64,000 nt of DNA, from contig QENB01000007.1 of the NCBI GenBank assembly GCA_003331065.1, positions 1-64,000 on the forward strand, written 5' to 3'. Source of the DNA: Candidatus Tokpelaia sp. JSC188. GTDB taxonomy: Bacteria > Pseudomonadota > Alphaproteobacteria > Rhizobiales > Rhizobiaceae. Positions 37,617 to 50,040 of the stretch are shown here, in pieces. The translations under genes and the position numbers were made by a program. The notes under the pieces were generated by a model. It saw nothing but the letters and a program-made list of their open reading frames with translations, made no database searches and was not told the origin of the DNA. Positions within the stretch are counted from its first letter, which is position 1, and the number at the start of each line of letters is the position of its first letter.

Positions 37617-37784
37617 ATGGCTAAAGCTACAACAATTAAAATCAAGCTTTTATCGACAGCAGATACTGGATTTTTCTATGTTACAAAGAGAAATAGCCGT
37701 ACGATGACCGATAAAATGGCGAAACGCAAATACGATCCTATCGTAAGACGACATGTTGAGTTTCGCGAAACGAAAATTAAATAG
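37617..37784 (+). CDS. rpmG: 50S ribosomal protein L33
   Basis: A small large-subunit protein of 55 residues. It carries the family pattern [20 protein letters not shown] and ends [10 protein letters not shown]. It lacks the zinc cysteines, as is normal for the alphaproteobacterial form. The start is ATG 37617 with GAGGGTGGGG just upstream; the frame is open to 37572. In many alphaproteobacteria rpmG directly follows divK-pleD; here it is 3.9 kb from divK on the same strand. Confidence 0.94.
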   Translation: MAKATTIKIKLLSTADTGFFYVTKRNSRTMTDKMAKRKYDPIVRRHVEFRETKIK

Positions 37785-37881
37785 GTAGGCATCATTTCTG
37801 TGAGGATAATTGTTGGTGGGTTGCAGGCGTTTTGGTTTCTTATGGTAGCCTCCCCTCTTCCCTTTTGTAACAGTGTCCCAC

Positions 37882-39213
37882 TCATTTTTCATCCAATAAT
37901 TCTTCAAGCGTAACCTGTTTGTTGGTAATTGTAATCTTTCCAAAGAGATGATCGAAGACTTTCTCTTCAGAAATTGATGTATATAGATTAGCCATAGCTC
38001 TTGGTGTACGGCGAAAAAAATCAAGAATCTTTTTTTCTTGTTTTGGATACTGGCGAGCCTGCTCATAAACTGCATGCTGCAATTGTTTATCATCAACAGT
38101 TACACCGACCTCTTCAGAAATTTTGGAAAAAATAAGACCAAGACGCACACGACGTTCAGCCAATCTGCGATAATCTTTGCGAGTATCTTCCTCTGTCATA
38201 CCTTTATCTTCAAAGCTATAACCTTCCTGTTTAAGATCTGCATTGAGCTGCTTCCAAATATTGTTGAATTCAACCTCAACAAGCTGCTCAGGTATATCGA
38301 ACTGATAATCTTTATCAAGCGTGTCAAGAATCTGCCGTTTCATTTTTTGGCGTGCGATGGCAGCGTACTGATTCTCAATCTGTTCACGTACAACTTCCCA
38401 TAAATGACTGAGAGATTCCATTCCAAGCCTCTTAGCTGCTTCATCATCAATCTTTAATTCATCAGGCGTTGAGACCTTTTTTATCTTAATATCAAAATTT
38501 GCCTCCTTCCCGGCAATATCAAACGCCTCATAATCTTCTGGGAAAAATACTTTAATATTGGTTCTGTCCCCCGCCTTTGCACCAATCAACTTTTCTTCAA
38601 AATTAGGAAACTTCTTAGTTCCTAAAATGAAATGAACATCATTACCAGCGCCACCTTTAAATGGCTTATCACCAAGTTTACCAAAGTAATCAATTGTTAC
38701 TTTGTCTCCATCTTCAGCCTTTCCTTCCTTTTCCGTATAGGTACGATTTGATGATAAAAGACGCTTAATCTGTTCATTAACTTCGTTCTCGGATACCGAG
38801 ACAATTTCCCGTGTCACCTCAATGACAGAAACATCCTTAAGATCAAATTTTGGTAATACCTCATAATTAAGAGAAAAAATAAAATCAGTTTTTCCGTCTA
38901 GAAGCTGCTTGGCTTCTTTTTTATTTTCACCTATTTCAATCTCTGGTTGAGCAACAGAATATTCTCCTCGCTCAGCTAGAACAAAACGCGGAATCTCTCT
39001 TAGTATCTCGTTAATAACCTCTACCATCAAGGCCTTACCATGCACCTTGCGCAAATGCGTTATTGGTATTTTGCCAGGTCGAAATCCTTTGAGTCTAATC
39101 TTATCCTTAACACTGTCAAGCCGTTCTGTTAATTTAGCATCCATATCCTCGGCAGAAACAACGACTTTGATTTTACGTCTCAAACCTTGATTAAGCATCT
39201 CGGTAATCTGCAT
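37882..39213 (-). CDS. tig: Trigger factor
   Basis: A ribosome-bound chaperone with peptidyl-prolyl isomerase activity. It has 443 residues: an N-terminal ribosome-binding domain with the GFRPGKIP loop at about 43-50, a central FKBP-like domain (about 150-245, GDKVTIDYFGKLGDKPFKGG), and a helical C-terminal arm domain. The length is slightly below relatives, which carry longer C-terminal tails. It converges with rpmG and lies downstream of tRNA-Leu, a common pairing in Rhizobiales as I recall. Confidence 0.94.
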   Translation of the reverse strand: MQITEMLNQGLRRKIKVVVSAEDMDAKLTERLDSVKDKIRLKGFRPGKIPITHLRKVHGKALMVEVINEILREIPRFVLAERGEYSVAQPEIEIGENKKEAKQLLDGKTDFIFSLNYEVLPKFDLKDVSVIEVTREIVSVSENEVNEQIKRLLSSNRTYTEKEGKAEDGDKVTIDYFGKLGDKPFKGGAGNDVHFILGTKKFPNFEEKLIGAKAGDRTNIKVFFPEDYEAFDIAGKEANFDIKIKKVSTPDELKIDDEAAKRLGMESLSHLWEVVREQIENQYAAIARQKMKRQILDTLDKDYQFDIPEQLVEVEFNNIWKQLNADLKQEGYSFEDKGMTEEDTRKDYRRLAERRVRLGLIFSKISEEVGVTVDDKQLQHAVYEQARQYPKQEKKILDFFRRTPRAMANLYTSISEEKVFDHLFGKITITNKQVTLEELLDEK

Positions 39214-39318
39214 TGAACATCCTTATTCTTTTTCAATCTGTAATCAGATATTTTAAATCAATCTGCTAGCATGGAAAATCTAACTGCACTTCGAGAACTC
39301 ATTTCTATATTAAGTAGC

Positions 39319-39401
39319 TGGTGCGGATGGAGGGACTCGAACCCCCATGGTTCCCCGCCAGAACCTAAATCTGGTGCGTCTACCAATTTCGCCACATCCG
39401 C
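39319..39401 (-). tRNA. tRNA-Leu (anticodon UAG)
   Basis: On the minus strand the acceptor GCGGATG (39401-39395) pairs with CATCCGC (39329-39323), followed by discriminator A and encoded CCA (39321-39319). The anticodon stem CCAGA/TCTGG encloses TTTAGGT with anticodon TAG. A long variable arm (about CGGGGAACCAT) marks it as class II, as for leucine. It sits between rpoC and tig on the same strand. Confidence 0.94.
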
Positions 39402-39934
39402 CAGTTTTCACAACTGCCATATGGAATAGCTACTGAGACATTTTATCCTAAAAACATCAGCAACAGAAGGTACTTTACCTAATTGTTGATAAACATCAAA
39501 ACACCTCTAATAAAAAGCTAATAATCTCCCCGCATAATAATCAGGGTAGATTCTATATTCAAAGGAAAAAGTAAAAATTTTTTTATTCAATCTCCTATGA
39601 AAAACAGATTCCACTTTATACTCAACATCGCATATGCCCTTGCAAATAATCAAGGAAACTGCTTTGCACATTGCTCCGACACATGACAAAACTCCACGAT
39701 GAAACATCGTTTTCAGATGAAAATGGATATGCATACGGGTTAATTTAATCAGCTTAATATCTATTCAAAATTCCTCCTGCTTGTTTTTTGGATGCAGGAA
39801 CACCGTCATCGACGGGAATCAGCTATTTCATAGGCAGCAGCAATAAATCTTTCAACTAGGCGTTTCGGGGAATAGCGCTTTTTTTGATAGAAAAAAGCTT
39901 AACAGTTATTCCCACTTCATCATGGTTAATTAAC
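39402..39934. other. Spacer downstream of rpoC
   Basis: A 533-bp spacer with no credible gene. It contains a hairpin 40 bases beyond the rpoC stop, GCTTTTTT/AAAAAAGC (39877-39898), a TCCTGC/GCAGGA repeat at 39775-39799, and an ACGATG/CATCGT hairpin at 39696-39710 followed by TTT on the plus strand. One or more may end or protect the rpoC transcript. The tRNA-Leu promoter should also lie here. Confidence 0.4.
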
Positions 39935-42900
39935 TTATTCAGAAGCAGGAGTAAATATCACATTCTCCAGCATGACATTAGCAGTTTCCGCATCATTCTT
40001 TCGGCGTTCATCGATAATTAGATCATCACGCATTGCTGCAATACGGCGTATTTGCGAAATTATGCCACCAGTACCGGCTGGGATAAGACGTCCAACAATG
40101 ACGTTTTCCTTAAGTCCCTGAAGAGTATCAATTTTCCCTGCCACAGCTGCTTCAGTAAGTACGCGCGTGGTCTCTTGAAAAGAGGCAGCAGAAACGAAGG
40201 ATGGAGTTTGTAAGGATGCTTTTGTAATACCAAGCAATACAGGATTTCCAACTATTGGTTTCTTACCTTCCCCAACAAGGCGTTCGTTGATTTCTTCAAG
40301 CTCAACACGATCTACATGATCGCCTGGAATATAGGTGGAATCACCAGAATCAGTGATCTCAACTTTTTGCAACATCTGGCGAACAATTACTTCGATATGC
40401 TTATCATTGATTAATACACCCTGCAGGCGGTAAACTTCCTGAATCTCATTAATGAGGTATGAAGCTAGCGCCTCAACACCTTTAATTGCAAGAATATCAT
40501 GCGGTGCCGGATTGCCATCAAGAATATAATCACCTTTCTCGATCTGATCACCATCCTGCAAATGGAATGGCCTTCCTTTTGGAATTAGATATTCAGCTGG
40601 CTCAAGTGTACTATCGATTGGCTCAATGATAATACGACGTTTGTTCTTGTAATCGCGGCCACAACGAACTGTGCCACTGATATCTGCAATAATCGCATGA
40701 TCTTTTGGACGACGGGCTTCAAAAAGCTCAGCAACACGTGGCAAACCGCCTGTGATATCCTTTGTCTTGGTACTTTCCATTGGCAAGCGGGCAATGACAT
40801 CACCGGCCTTTACATGAGTACCTTGCTCAACCGAAAGAATAGTCTCTACGGACATCATATAGCGGGCTTCACCACCTTTAGATAATTTGGCAATCTTGCC
40901 ATTCTTATCCATGATAACGATAGCTGGCTTTAGGTTAGTCCCACGCGGGTTTGCCCTCCAATCAATAACTTGGCGTTTGGTGATACCAGTTGATTCATCA
41001 GCCATTTCCGAAACAGAGAGACCATCAACCATATCTTCAAAGTCAATATAACCATCAATTTCTGTCATAATCGGACGAGTATACGGATCCCATTCAGCAA
41101 CGCGCTGACCACGTTTGACAATATCACCATCATCTAAGAACAGACGTGCACCATAAGTAATACGATGAGACGCACGTTCCTTATCAGTTTCATCTTTGAT
41201 GATAATAACCATGTTACGACCCATGACTATGAGACGGCCCTCAGAATCCCGCATGATATTACGATTTCTAAGTTCAACTTTTCCTTCGTAAGAAGCCTCT
41301 AAATAGGAAGAATCTACTACCTGTGCTGTACCACCAAGATGGAAAGTGCGCATGGTCAGCTGAGTGCCAGGTTCACCAATAGATTGTGCAGCAATAACGC
41401 CAACTGCTTCACCTTGATTGACTGGAGTACCACGGGCGAGATCACGACCATAACATTTAGCGCAAACGCCAACACGAGTTTCGCACGTCAGAGCTGAACG
41501 AATCTGAATTGATTGGATACCTGCCTTCTCTATTTCAGAGACATCAGCCTCTTGAATCATACAACCATTTTCAACAAGCAATTCACCTGTTACAGGATGA
41601 AGGATATCAAGTAGTGCCGTACGACCAAGAATACGCTGACCAAGCGAAGCCACAATCTGTCCCGCATCTACAATGGCTTGCACAGTAAGACCTTTGATCG
41701 TGCCACAATCCACTTCAGAAATAATAGCATCCTGTGCCACATCCACTAGACGCCGAGTTAGATAACCAGAGTTAGCTGTTTTAAGCGCTGTATCCGCAAG
41801 ACCCTTACGTGCCCCGTGCGTTGAATTGAAGTACTCATTTACGGTAAGTCCTTCTTTAAAATTTGAAATGATTGGCGTTTCTATAATTTCGCCTGAAGGC
41901 TTAGCCATTAAACCACGCATACCGGCAAGCTGTTTCATTTGGTTAGCTGAACCGCGCGCACCAGAATGAGACATCATATAAATCGAATTCATCGGCTTCT
42001 GATAGCCCGTTTCAGGATCAAATTCAATCGCCTGAATACGCTTTATCATCTCTTCAGAAATACGGTCTGTACATTTGCCCCAAGCATCAACAACCTTGTT
42101 ATACTTCTCACCTTGAGTGATAAGGCCATCGTTGTACTGTTGTTCATATTCCTTTGCAAGCGCTTCAGTTTCAGCAACAAGATCTATTTTTGTTTCAGGA
42201 ATGAGCATATCATCCTTGCCGAATGAAATACCAGCCCGACAGGCGTAGGAAAAACCAAGCTGCATGATTTGATCGCAGAAAATGACTGTCTCTTTCTGAC
42301 CACAATGTCGATAGACATGGTCAATCATCTTAGAAATATTTTTCTTTGTCATTTCCTGGTTAACTATATCAAATGGAACATTAACATTCTTCGGTAGAAG
42401 TTCTCCAATAATCATACGGCCTGGTGTCGTATCAAAGATACTGGAAACTGGATTACCTTCTGCATTAATAGTTTTGTAACGGCCCTTGATTTTGGTATGT
42501 AATGTCACAATTCTATTTTCCAATGCGTGATTTAGCTCGCCCATATCGGCAAAAATCATTCCTTCACCAGACTCTTTTTCCGCCATGATCGAAAGATAAT
42601 AAAGACCAAGCACCATATCCTGCGAAGGCACGATAATTGGCGCACCATTTGCTGGATGAAGGATGTTATTAGTTGACATCATCAATACGCGAGCCTCAAG
42701 TTGCGCTTCAAGCGATAACGGCACGTGCACTGCCATTTGATCACCATCAAAGTCAGCGTTGAATGCTGTACAGACGAGCGGATGTAACTGGATAGCCTTA
42801 CCCTCAATCAATACCGGCTCAAATGCTTGAATACCAAGGCGGTGAAGCGTCGGTGCACGGTTCAAAAGTACTGGATGTTCCCGAATCACCTCATCAAGTA

Positions 42901-44137
42901 TGTCCCATACTTCAGGGCGTTCTTTTTCTACCAACTTCTTGGCTTGCTTAACGGTCGAGGAATAACCCTTAGCATCAAGCCGTGCATAAATGAACGGTTT
43001 AAACAATTCAAACGCCATTTTCTTCGGCAAACCACATTGATGCAATTTCAGTTCGGGCCCAGTCACGATAACCGAACGACCTGAATAATCAACTCGTTTT
43101 CCAAGCAAATTTTGGCGAAAGCGCCCCTGTTTTCCCTTAAGCATGTCCGAAAGTGATTTTAGCGGACGTTTATTAGCGCCTGTAATAATGCGACCACGTC
43201 GGCCATTATCAAATAATGCATCAACAGCTTCTTGCAGCATCCGCTTTTCATTACGGATAATGATGCCAGGGGCGCGCAGTTCAATCAACCGTTTCAAACG
43301 ATTATTACGATTAATAACTCGACGATAAAGATCATTGAGGTCAGACGTAGCAAAACGGCCACCATCTAGTGGGACTAGTGGACGCAAATCCGGAGGAATA
43401 ACCGGAATGACCTTCATAATCATCCACTCAGGTCTATTGCCTGAATCGATAAAATTCTCAACAATCTTGAGCCGTTTCATCAGCTTTTTCTGTTTGAGTT
43501 CGGACATGGTTTCTGTGAGCTCGATTCGTAAATCACTCGCGTTTTTTTCAAGATCCATTGAAGCTAAAAGTTCATAAATTGCTTCTGCACCAATCAATGC
43601 TGTAAATTGATCTTCGCCAAATTCATCAACTGCCATCAAATATTCTTCTTCTGAAAGCAATTGATACATCTTGAGCGAGGTAAGTCCTGATTCGGTCACA
43701 ATGTAGTTTTCGAAATACAAAACCCTCTCAATATCCTTGAGAGCCATATCAAGGAGGGTACCAATACGGCTAGGCAATGATTTCAAAAACCAGATATGTG
43801 CAACTGGAGCAGCAAGCTCAATGTGCCCCATACGCTCGCGTCGTACACGAGAAAGAGTAACTTCAACACCACACTTCTCGCAGATGATACCCTTATATTT
43901 CATACGTTTGTATTTTCCGCAAAGGCATTCATAATCCTTAATTGGGCCAAAAATACGAGCGCAAAAAAGACCGTCACGTTCTGGCTTGAATGTGCGGTAG
44001 TTAATAGTTTCAGGTTTCTTAATCTCGCCATAAGACCAAGACAGAATTTTGGTCGGACTGGCAATAGAAATCCGTATGGAATCAAACGTTTGCGCAGGCG
44101 CCTGAGGACTGAAAAAATTCATTACCTCTTGGTTCAT
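39935..44137 (-). CDS. rpoC: RNA polymerase beta' subunit
   Basis: The catalytic beta' subunit, 1400 residues, standard for alphaproteobacteria. The N-terminal zinc-binding cysteines are in [20 protein letters not shown]. The magnesium-binding active-site loop [12 protein letters not shown] is intact. The second zinc site is in [18 protein letters not shown], and the trigger-loop region carries [13 protein letters not shown]. The start has AAGGAG just upstream, after two hairpins in the rpoB-rpoC spacer. Here rpoC is the last gene of the block; in relatives rpsL follows it. Confidence 0.97.
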   Translation of the reverse strand: MNQEVMNFFSPQAPAQTFDSIRISIASPTKILSWSYGEIKKPETINYRTFKPERDGLFCARIFGPIKDYECLCGKYKRMKYKGIICEKCGVEVTLSRVRRERMGHIELAAPVAHIWFLKSLPSRIGTLLDMALKDIERVLYFENYIVTESGLTSLKMYQLLSEEEYLMAVDEFGEDQFTALIGAEAIYELLASMDLEKNASDLRIELTETMSELKQKKLMKRLKIVENFIDSGNRPEWMIMKVIPVIPPDLRPLVPLDGGRFATSDLNDLYRRVINRNNRLKRLIELRAPGIIIRNEKRMLQEAVDALFDNGRRGRIITGANKRPLKSLSDMLKGKQGRFRQNLLGKRVDYSGRSVIVTGPELKLHQCGLPKKMAFELFKPFIYARLDAKGYSSTVKQAKKLVEKERPEVWDILDEVIREHPVLLNRAPTLHRLGIQAFEPVLIEGKAIQLHPLVCTAFNADFDGDQMAVHVPLSLEAQLEARVLMMSTNNILHPANGAPIIVPSQDMVLGLYYLSIMAEKESGEGMIFADMGELNHALENRIVTLHTKIKGRYKTINAEGNPVSSIFDTTPGRMIIGELLPKNVNVPFDIVNQEMTKKNISKMIDHVYRHCGQKETVIFCDQIMQLGFSYACRAGISFGKDDMLIPETKIDLVAETEALAKEYEQQYNDGLITQGEKYNKVVDAWGKCTDRISEEMIKRIQAIEFDPETGYQKPMNSIYMMSHSGARGSANQMKQLAGMRGLMAKPSGEIIETPIISNFKEGLTVNEYFNSTHGARKGLADTALKTANSGYLTRRLVDVAQDAIISEVDCGTIKGLTVQAIVDAGQIVASLGQRILGRTALLDILHPVTGELLVENGCMIQEADVSEIEKAGIQSIQIRSALTCETRVGVCAKCYGRDLARGTPVNQGEAVGVIAAQSIGEPGTQLTMRTFHLGGTAQVVDSSYLEASYEGKVELRNRNIMRDSEGRLIVMGRNMVIIIKDETDKERASHRITYGARLFLDDGDIVKRGQRVAEWDPYTRPIMTEIDGYIDFEDMVDGLSVSEMADESTGITKRQVIDWRANPRGTNLKPAIVIMDKNGKIAKLSKGGEARYMMSVETILSVEQGTHVKAGDVIARLPMESTKTKDITGGLPRVAELFEARRPKDHAIIADISGTVRCGRDYKNKRRIIIEPIDSTLEPAEYLIPKGRPFHLQDGDQIEKGDYILDGNPAPHDILAIKGVEALASYLINEIQEVYRLQGVLINDKHIEVIVRQMLQKVEITDSGDSTYIPGDHVDRVELEEINERLVGEGKKPIVGNPVLLGITKASLQTPSFVSAASFQETTRVLTEAAVAGKIDTLQGLKENVIVGRLIPAGTGGIISQIRRIAAMRDDLIIDERRKNDAETANVMLENVIFTPASE

Positions 44138-44150
44138 GCCGTTCTCCTTA

Positions 44151-44193
44151 AGGCTCTTTTTAAGCCTGTTGCGATGACTTTAAAAAAGTCATC
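44151..44193 (-). promoter_or_regulatory. Two hairpins in the rpoB-rpoC spacer
   Basis: On the transcribed minus strand an 8-bp hairpin (44173-44193, GATGACTT/AAGTCATC, 5-base loop) is followed by a 5-bp one (44151-44167, AGGCT/AGCCT) that ends just before the rpoC ribosome-binding site. They could be processing or stability elements; no T-run follows. Confidence 0.4.
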
Positions 44194-44379
44194 TTTTAAA
44201 TCATCTCAAAAAAAATCTGTTTTTGTAAAGCTGATAGTACTAAAATGACAGCCTATTCAACTTTTTAATCCCAGGAAAGGATAATTCTTTCAAAAAACAT
44301 CCGGCAGTAGTATCGCGTACTCTTGATTAAGAAAAAGCGGCATAGCCAAATCAGATGGAATATCATTCATCTTTTCCAG

Positions 44380-47300
44380 TTACTTGGTAACTTCTGCTGA
44401 TAACACCTGTCGACTCATTAACTCTCGCGTATCATCCAGTTCGATATCAAGACCAAGGGAGCGCATCTCCTTAACGAGAACATTAAAGCTTTCGGGAATC
44501 CCAGCTTCAAACGTATCATCACCGCGCACAATCGCTTCATATACCTTAGTGCGTCCCGCTACATCGTCAGATTTAACAGTGAGCATTTCCTGAAGCGTGT
44601 AAGCTGCACCATAGGCTTCAAGTGCCCAAACTTCCATTTCACCAAAACGCTGACCACCAAACTGCGCTTTACCACCTAACGGTTGCTGGGTAACGAGTGA
44701 ATACGGACCGATCGAACGAGCATGAATTTTGTCGTCAACTAGATGATGCAGTTTTAATATATAGATATAGCCTACCGTCACTTGACGATCGAATGAATCA
44801 CCGGTACGTCCATCATATAATGTTACCTGGCCTGATGTTGATAGACCAGCCTCTGCGAGTGCAGCGTTAATATCCGCCTCATGGGCACCATCAAAAACCG
44901 GAGTAGCAATGGACACACCCTGCTTCATTTGACTAGCAAGTTTTATAATGCTAGCATCATCATAAGATCGGACGGGCTCGTTGCGATCATTATCAGGGAT
45001 GATTTCGCTAATCCTTTCACGCAGTGGTTTAATAACGCCTGTCTGATTATATGCCTCAAGAAGATCACCGATCTGCTTACCCATGCCAGCACAGGCCCAA
45101 CCTAAATGAGTTTCTAGAATCTGTCCCACATTCATACGACTTGGCACACCAAGCGGGTTAAGCACAATATCAACATAGGTGCCATCCTCCAGAAACGGCA
45201 TGTCTTCAATCGGCAAAATACGCGAAACAACACCTTTGTTACCATGTCGCCCAGCCATTTTGTCACCAGGCTGAATCTTACGTTTCACGGCAACAAAAAC
45301 CTTTACCATCTTCATAACACCAGGCGGCATTTCATCGCCACGTTGTACCTTTTCAACTTTGTCCATAAAACGTCGTTCAAGCAAATTTTTGGATTCATCA
45401 TACTGATTGCGCAATGCTTCAATTCTTCCCTGAAACTTTTCATCCTCAACGGAAAAAAGCCACCATTGTGAACGTAAATATCCACCCATAAGGTCCTTAT
45501 CAAGAATTGTTCCCTTTTTAAAACCTTTGGGACCAGTAATAGCAAGCTTTCCCATGAGCATATCGCTAAGACGGCTATATACGTTACGGTCAAGGATTGC
45601 CTGCTCATCATCACGGTCTTTGGCAAGGCGTTCTATTTCTTCACGTTCGATCGCCATGGCCCGTTCATCCTTTTCTACACCATGGCGGTTAAAGACACGC
45701 ACTTCAACAATTGTCCCAAAAGTACCAGGCGGCATACGCATGGAGGTATCCCGAACGTCCGATGCCTTCTCACCAAAGATAGCACGCAGAAGTTTTTCTT
45801 CCGGTGTCATTGGACTTTCCCCCTTAGGAGTGATCTTACCAACCAAAATATCACCTGGCTGAACCTCAGCTCCGATATAAACAATGCCAGCTTCATCAAG
45901 ATTCTTTAACGTTTCTTCCGAAACATTCGGAATATCACGAGTAATTTCCTCGGGTCCAAGCTTGGTATCACGAGCAGCAATCTCAAATTCTTCAATATGA
46001 ATTGAGGTGAAGACATCATCAGCTACAATTCGCTCAGAAAGTAAAATAGAATCTTCATAATTGTAACCATTCCATGGCATAAATGCAGCCAATACGTTAC
46101 GACCAAGGGCAAGATCACCAAGGTCCGTCGAGGGACCATCAGCAATGATATCACCTTTGTCAATCCAGTCACCGACACACACCAGCGGACGCTGGTTGAT
46201 ACAGGTTGACTGGTTTGAGCGCTGAAATTTCTGCAATCGATAGATATCGACACCTGACCTTGAGGGATCAATATCCTCTGTAGCACGAATGACGATACGT
46301 GTTGCATCCACCTGATCCACGACGCCACAACGCTTTGCAGCAATAGCGGCCCCAGAATCGCGTGCAACCACCGATTCCATACCAGTGCCGACAAATGGAG
46401 CTTCTGCATGCACCAGGGGCACAGCCTGACGTTGCATATTAGATCCCATCAGCGCACGATTGGCATCATCATTTTCAAGAAATGGGATCAGCGCAGCCGC
46501 AACAGAGACAAGTTGCTTTGGCGAAACATCCATCAAATCTATATAATCACGTGGGGCCATTAAAACTTCACCAGAATGACGACAAACAACAAATTCTTCC
46601 GTGAAACAATTATTATCATCAAGTGATACAGTTGCCTGAGCAACATAGTGCTTTGATTCTTCCATTGCAGAAAGATAAACTACTTCTTTTGTCACCTTAC
46701 CATCAATAATCTTGCGATATGGGCTTTCAATAAATCCATATTTATTGACGCGAGCAAAGGTTGCAAGTGAGTTGATCAAACCGATATTTGGTCCCTCCGG
46801 CGTTTCGATCGGACAAATACGGCCGTAATGTGTTGGATGTACATCACGTACCTCAAAACCAGCACGTTCACGCGTTAAACCTCCCGGTCCAAGAGCTGAA
46901 AGACGACGCTTATGTGTGATTTCTGAAAGAGGATTAGTCTGATCCATAAACTGCGACAGTTGTGATGAACCAAAAAATTCGCGTACTGCAGCAGCAGCAG
47001 GTTTCGCATTAATAAGATCCTGCGGCATGACAGTATCAACTTCAACTGAAGACATACGCTCTTTAATAGCGCGCTCCATACGCAAAAGTCCAACACGGTA
47101 TTGATTTTCCATTAATTCACCGACAGAACGTACCCGCCGATTTCCAAGATTATCGATGTCATCAATTTCACCATGGCCATCACGAAGCTTAACCAGCAGT
47201 CTAATGATAGAGACAATATCCTCTTTGCGCAAAATACGGAGTGTGTCTGGACAATCAAGGCCAAGACGCATATTCATTTTTACACGACCAACAGCCGAAA

Positions 47301-48519
47301 GATCATAGCGCTCTGAGTCGAAGAACAATGAATGGAACATAGCCTCAGCTGTTTCCATGATCGGCGGCTCACCTGGACGCATGACACGATAAATGTCAAA
47401 CAAAGCGTCCTGATAACTTTCACTCTTATCAACAGCCAGTGTGTTGCGGATATAGGCGCCAACGTTTACATGATCAATATCCAAGACATTTATTTTATCA
47501 ACGCCGGTATCAAGAAGAATCTTTAAGGTCGTCTCATCAACTTCATCACCAGCCTCAAGATAAATCTCACCAGTTTCAGAATTAATAATATCTTCTGCTA
47601 AATAGGAACCGTAAAGGTTATCTTCTGATACCCTGACTGCTTTTAGACCTTTTTCAGCGAGTTTCTTAGCAAACCGTGCAGTAAGTTTACGTCCCGCTTC
47701 GACCACAATTTCCCCAGAATCAGCATTTACGAGATCTGAAACTAATTTCAATTCCTTAAAACGTTCTGCTGAATAAGGAATGCGCCAATTTGCGCCATCT
47801 TTTATATAAGCCAGCGTACTGTAGTAGGTTGTCAGTATTTCTTGGCTATCCATGCCAAGCGCCATTAGAAGTGTTGTCACTGGAATTTTACGACGTCGAT
47901 CAATACGGGCATAAATAATATCCTTGGCGTCAAATTCGATATCAAGCCATGAACCACGGTAAGGGATAATGCGCGCTGCGAACAACAGTTTACCAGACGA
48001 ATGGGTTTTGCCTCTGTCATGATCAAAGAACACACCTGGGGAGCGATGCATTTGAGAAACAATTACACGTTCCGTGCCATTAACAATGAAGGTGCCATTA
48101 TCAGTCATAAGAGGCATATCACCCATATAGACATCCTGCTCCTTGATATCTTTGATAGATTTAGAAGCGGTATCTTCATCAATATCAAATACGATCAAAC
48201 GTAGCGTTACCTTCAGTGGAACAGAATAAGTTAAACCACGCTGACGACATTCTTCGACATCAAATTTTGGTGAATCAAACTCATAACGCACAAATTCGAG
48301 CATTGAAACACCAGAAAAATCTGTAATTGGAAATACAGATTTGAAAACTGACTGCAAACCTTCGTCGGGACGTCCGCTGTCAGGTTCTTTAATCATGAGG
48401 AATTGCTCATAAGACGCTTTCTGAACCTCAATAAGGTTAGGCATATCCGCAACCTCTGGTATTTTGCCAAAAAATTTGCGTACGCGCTTACGACCGTTAA
48501 ATGCAAGGGTCTGAGCCAT
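44380..48519 (-). CDS. rpoB: RNA polymerase beta subunit
   Basis: The beta subunit, 1379 residues, the usual alphaproteobacterial length. The rifampicin-binding region is of the sensitive type ([20 protein letters not shown], then [19 protein letters not shown]). Other landmarks are [17 protein letters not shown], the [12 protein letters not shown] motif near the active centre, and the C-terminal [17 protein letters not shown] precedes the ATG at 48519. It is separated from rplL by a spacer with hairpins, as in other bacteria where an attenuator uncouples rpoBC from the ribosomal genes. Confidence 0.97.
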   Translation of the reverse strand: MAQTLAFNGRKRVRKFFGKIPEVADMPNLIEVQKASYEQFLMIKEPDSGRPDEGLQSVFKSVFPITDFSGVSMLEFVRYEFDSPKFDVEECRQRGLTYSVPLKVTLRLIVFDIDEDTASKSIKDIKEQDVYMGDMPLMTDNGTFIVNGTERVIVSQMHRSPGVFFDHDRGKTHSSGKLLFAARIIPYRGSWLDIEFDAKDIIYARIDRRRKIPVTTLLMALGMDSQEILTTYYSTLAYIKDGANWRIPYSAERFKELKLVSDLVNADSGEIVVEAGRKLTARFAKKLAEKGLKAVRVSEDNLYGSYLAEDIINSETGEIYLEAGDEVDETTLKILLDTGVDKINVLDIDHVNVGAYIRNTLAVDKSESYQDALFDIYRVMRPGEPPIMETAEAMFHSLFFDSERYDLSAVGRVKMNMRLGLDCPDTLRILRKEDIVSIIRLLVKLRDGHGEIDDIDNLGNRRVRSVGELMENQYRVGLLRMERAIKERMSSVEVDTVMPQDLINAKPAAAAVREFFGSSQLSQFMDQTNPLSEITHKRRLSALGPGGLTRERAGFEVRDVHPTHYGRICPIETPEGPNIGLINSLATFARVNKYGFIESPYRKIIDGKVTKEVVYLSAMEESKHYVAQATVSLDDNNCFTEEFVVCRHSGEVLMAPRDYIDLMDVSPKQLVSVAAALIPFLENDDANRALMGSNMQRQAVPLVHAEAPFVGTGMESVVARDSGAAIAAKRCGVVDQVDATRIVIRATEDIDPSRSGVDIYRLQKFQRSNQSTCINQRPLVCVGDWIDKGDIIADGPSTDLGDLALGRNVLAAFMPWNGYNYEDSILLSERIVADDVFTSIHIEEFEIAARDTKLGPEEITRDIPNVSEETLKNLDEAGIVYIGAEVQPGDILVGKITPKGESPMTPEEKLLRAIFGEKASDVRDTSMRMPPGTFGTIVEVRVFNRHGVEKDERAMAIEREEIERLAKDRDDEQAILDRNVYSRLSDMLMGKLAITGPKGFKKGTILDKDLMGGYLRSQWWLFSVEDEKFQGRIEALRNQYDESKNLLERRFMDKVEKVQRGDEMPPGVMKMVKVFVAVKRKIQPGDKMAGRHGNKGVVSRILPIEDMPFLEDGTYVDIVLNPLGVPSRMNVGQILETHLGWACAGMGKQIGDLLEAYNQTGVIKPLRERISEIIPDNDRNEPVRSYDDASIIKLASQMKQGVSIATPVFDGAHEADINAALAEAGLSTSGQVTLYDGRTGDSFDRQVTVGYIYILKLHHLVDDKIHARSIGPYSLVTQQPLGGKAQFGGQRFGEMEVWALEAYGAAYTLQEMLTVKSDDVAGRTKVYEAIVRGDDTFEAGIPESFNVLVKEMRSLGLDIELDDTRELMSRQVLSAEVTK

Positions 48520-48731
48520 TATCGCTCCTCAATTTATGCCCCTGACAAATATGCTGCAGAAGCTTGCCTCCATTGACATCTTACGCAATCTTGCACGATC
48601 ATATCAGATGCCTTTATTTTCCAACATCCGGAAACCAAAAAATCCCATCGCTTTGCTATACCCGGCCATTGGAACAGATTAAATCTCTCTTAAAAATCTC
48701 ATCAAAAAAAGATCTAATCCTATTTAAAACT

Positions 48732-48780
48732 TTCTAGCTAAAGAAGCTAGAATCCGGTGGGTACAAAGACCCCCGGGATT
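48732..48780 (-). promoter_or_regulatory. rplL-rpoB intercistronic hairpins (possible attenuator/RNase III site)
   Basis: Directly after rplL the minus-strand transcript contains a G/C-rich imperfect hairpin (about 48752-48780, CCGG and GGGT/ACCC arms) and then a perfect 8-bp stem TTCTAGCT/AGCTAGAA with a 5-base loop (48732-48752), followed by a short T-rich stretch. E. coli has an attenuator and an RNase III site at this place; equivalence here is inference. Confidence 0.45.
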
Positions 48781-48790
48781 TTGAATTAAA

Positions 48791-49171
48791 TCACTTGAGC
48801 TCAACTTTAGCACCTGCTCCTTCAAGTAAGGCCTTTATTTTCTCGGCTTCATCCTTAGTAAGAGCTTCTTTAACAGGCTTCGGTGCACCTTCAACCAGAT
48901 CCTTGGCCTCTTTTAGGCCAAGACCTGTAATTGCACGAACCTCCTTAATGACATTGATTTTCTGAGGTCCCCCCTCCATTAGAACAACATCAAATTCAAT
49001 CTTTTCTTCAACTGGTGCATTGCCAACAGAAGCACTATTCGCAATTCCTACAGTAGCAACAGGTAGTGCTGCCGAAACCCCCCATCTTTCTTCCAACATT
49101 TTAGAAAGTTCTGCGGACTCCAAAACAGTTAAGTTAGAAAGGGTTTCAACGATCTTTTCAAGATCAGCCAT
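48791..49171 (-). CDS. rplL: 50S ribosomal protein L7/L12
   Basis: The stalk protein that recruits translation factors. It has 126 residues from ATG 49171 ([11 protein letters not shown]); an in-frame start at 49192 is not conserved. An N-terminal dimerisation helix is followed by a flexible hinge, then the C-terminal domain [20 protein letters not shown] and [25 protein letters not shown] lies about 8 bases upstream. It is made with rplJ. Confidence 0.96.
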   Translation of the reverse strand: MADLEKIVETLSNLTVLESAELSKMLEERWGVSAALPVATVGIANSASVGNAPVEEKIEFDVVLMEGGPQKINVIKEVRAITGLGLKEAKDLVEGAPKPVKEALTKDEAEKIKALLEGAGAKVELK

Positions 49172-49224
49172 TTTTATTTTCCTTATAAACACAAAATTAG
49201 AACTATTGACGGCGAGAAACAGCT

Positions 49225-49743
49225 TTATCCTGCCTCGTTCTTCCGAGCATAGACGTCTAAAATCCGGACCAGTTGGCTGGCCGGACCAGCGGTAACCTGC
49301 GCAATACGCGTTGCGGGTGTAAAAATTATCCCAACAATCCTTGCATGCAGTTCCTTAAGAGAAGGAATCGAGGCTAAAAACCTCACACCTGCCACATCAA
49401 GATTAACTGCACCCATTGTACCACCAAGGATGATAAACTTATCATTAACTCTAGAAAAATCGGTAGCGACTTTCGGCGCTGCGAGCGGATCAGAGGAATA
49501 AGCAATCAATGTCTGCCCATTAAACAAAGCAGATGTTTCTTCTATTTCCATACCTTGAAGAGCAATTTTAGTAAGGCGATTTTTCACGACTTTTACGGAA
49601 GCACCAACTGCACGCATTTTCGAACGAAGATCATTCATTTGTGCAACAGTAAGACCAGAATAGTGGGCTACAACAACAGAAGAAGATTTTTTAAAAATCT
49701 CATTGAGCCATATAACAAATTCGCGTTTTTTCGCTTTATCCAC
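49225..49743 (-). CDS. rplJ: 50S ribosomal protein L10
   Basis: The base of the ribosomal stalk, which binds L7/L12 dimers through its C-terminal helix. It has 172 residues. I place the start at GTG 49743 ([10 protein letters not shown], read as Met), because it has a GGAGAGAG ribosome-binding site directly upstream and gives the N-terminus I recall in Rhizobiales; a GTG at 49809 would add 22 poorly conserved residues. The [14 protein letters not shown] and [13 protein letters not shown] motifs are present. Confidence 0.93.
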   Translation of the reverse strand: MDKAKKREFVIWLNEIFKKSSSVVVAHYSGLTVAQMNDLRSKMRAVGASVKVVKNRLTKIALQGMEIEETSALFNGQTLIAYSSDPLAAPKVATDFSRVNDKFIILGGTMGAVNLDVAGVRFLASIPSLKELHARIVGIIFTPATRIAQVTAGPASQLVRILDVYARKNEAG

Positions 49744-49944
49744 TGTCTCTCTCCATTTAGTAGATTCATTTTGATACGTGTATCTACCCATCTTGCCTTT
49801 TAACCGCACAAACTACTTGCACGGCTATTCGGAATCCTGCCCTTGATTATACGCCATAAAGGCGCTCAAAGGATTATGGCTTAAAACTTTATGCAAATAC
49901 CTAATCAAGAGGGTATAAGGCATTATTTTACCACCTAGTCTCAT

Positions 49945-50040
49945 GCGGGTTATTAAGATACGATAACCGTACCGCCCGCAATCTCGGACAGGATTATCCG
50001 GAATTTCTTCCGGTTTATTCTGGATCTACTAAAGATCCGG
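49945..50040 (-). promoter_or_regulatory. rplJ leader with three hairpins (putative L10 autoregulatory leader)
   Basis: The rplA-rplJ spacer (49744-50092, 349 bp) contains three inverted repeats in a row. They are GGATCT/AGATCC at 50022-50038, CCGGAA/TTCCGG at 49998-50013, and a larger one at 49945-49979 with GCGGG/CCCGC enclosing GGTTAT/ATAACC. The position matches the leader bound by L10-L12 to repress its own translation in many bacteria. Whether these stems form the kink-turn recognised by L10 was not tested. Confidence 0.5.

Noticed and set aside
39507-39734. A 75-codon minus-strand open frame between rpoC and tRNA-Leu
   Set aside because: No family resemblance, start unsupported, and overlapping hairpins suggest an untranslated region.
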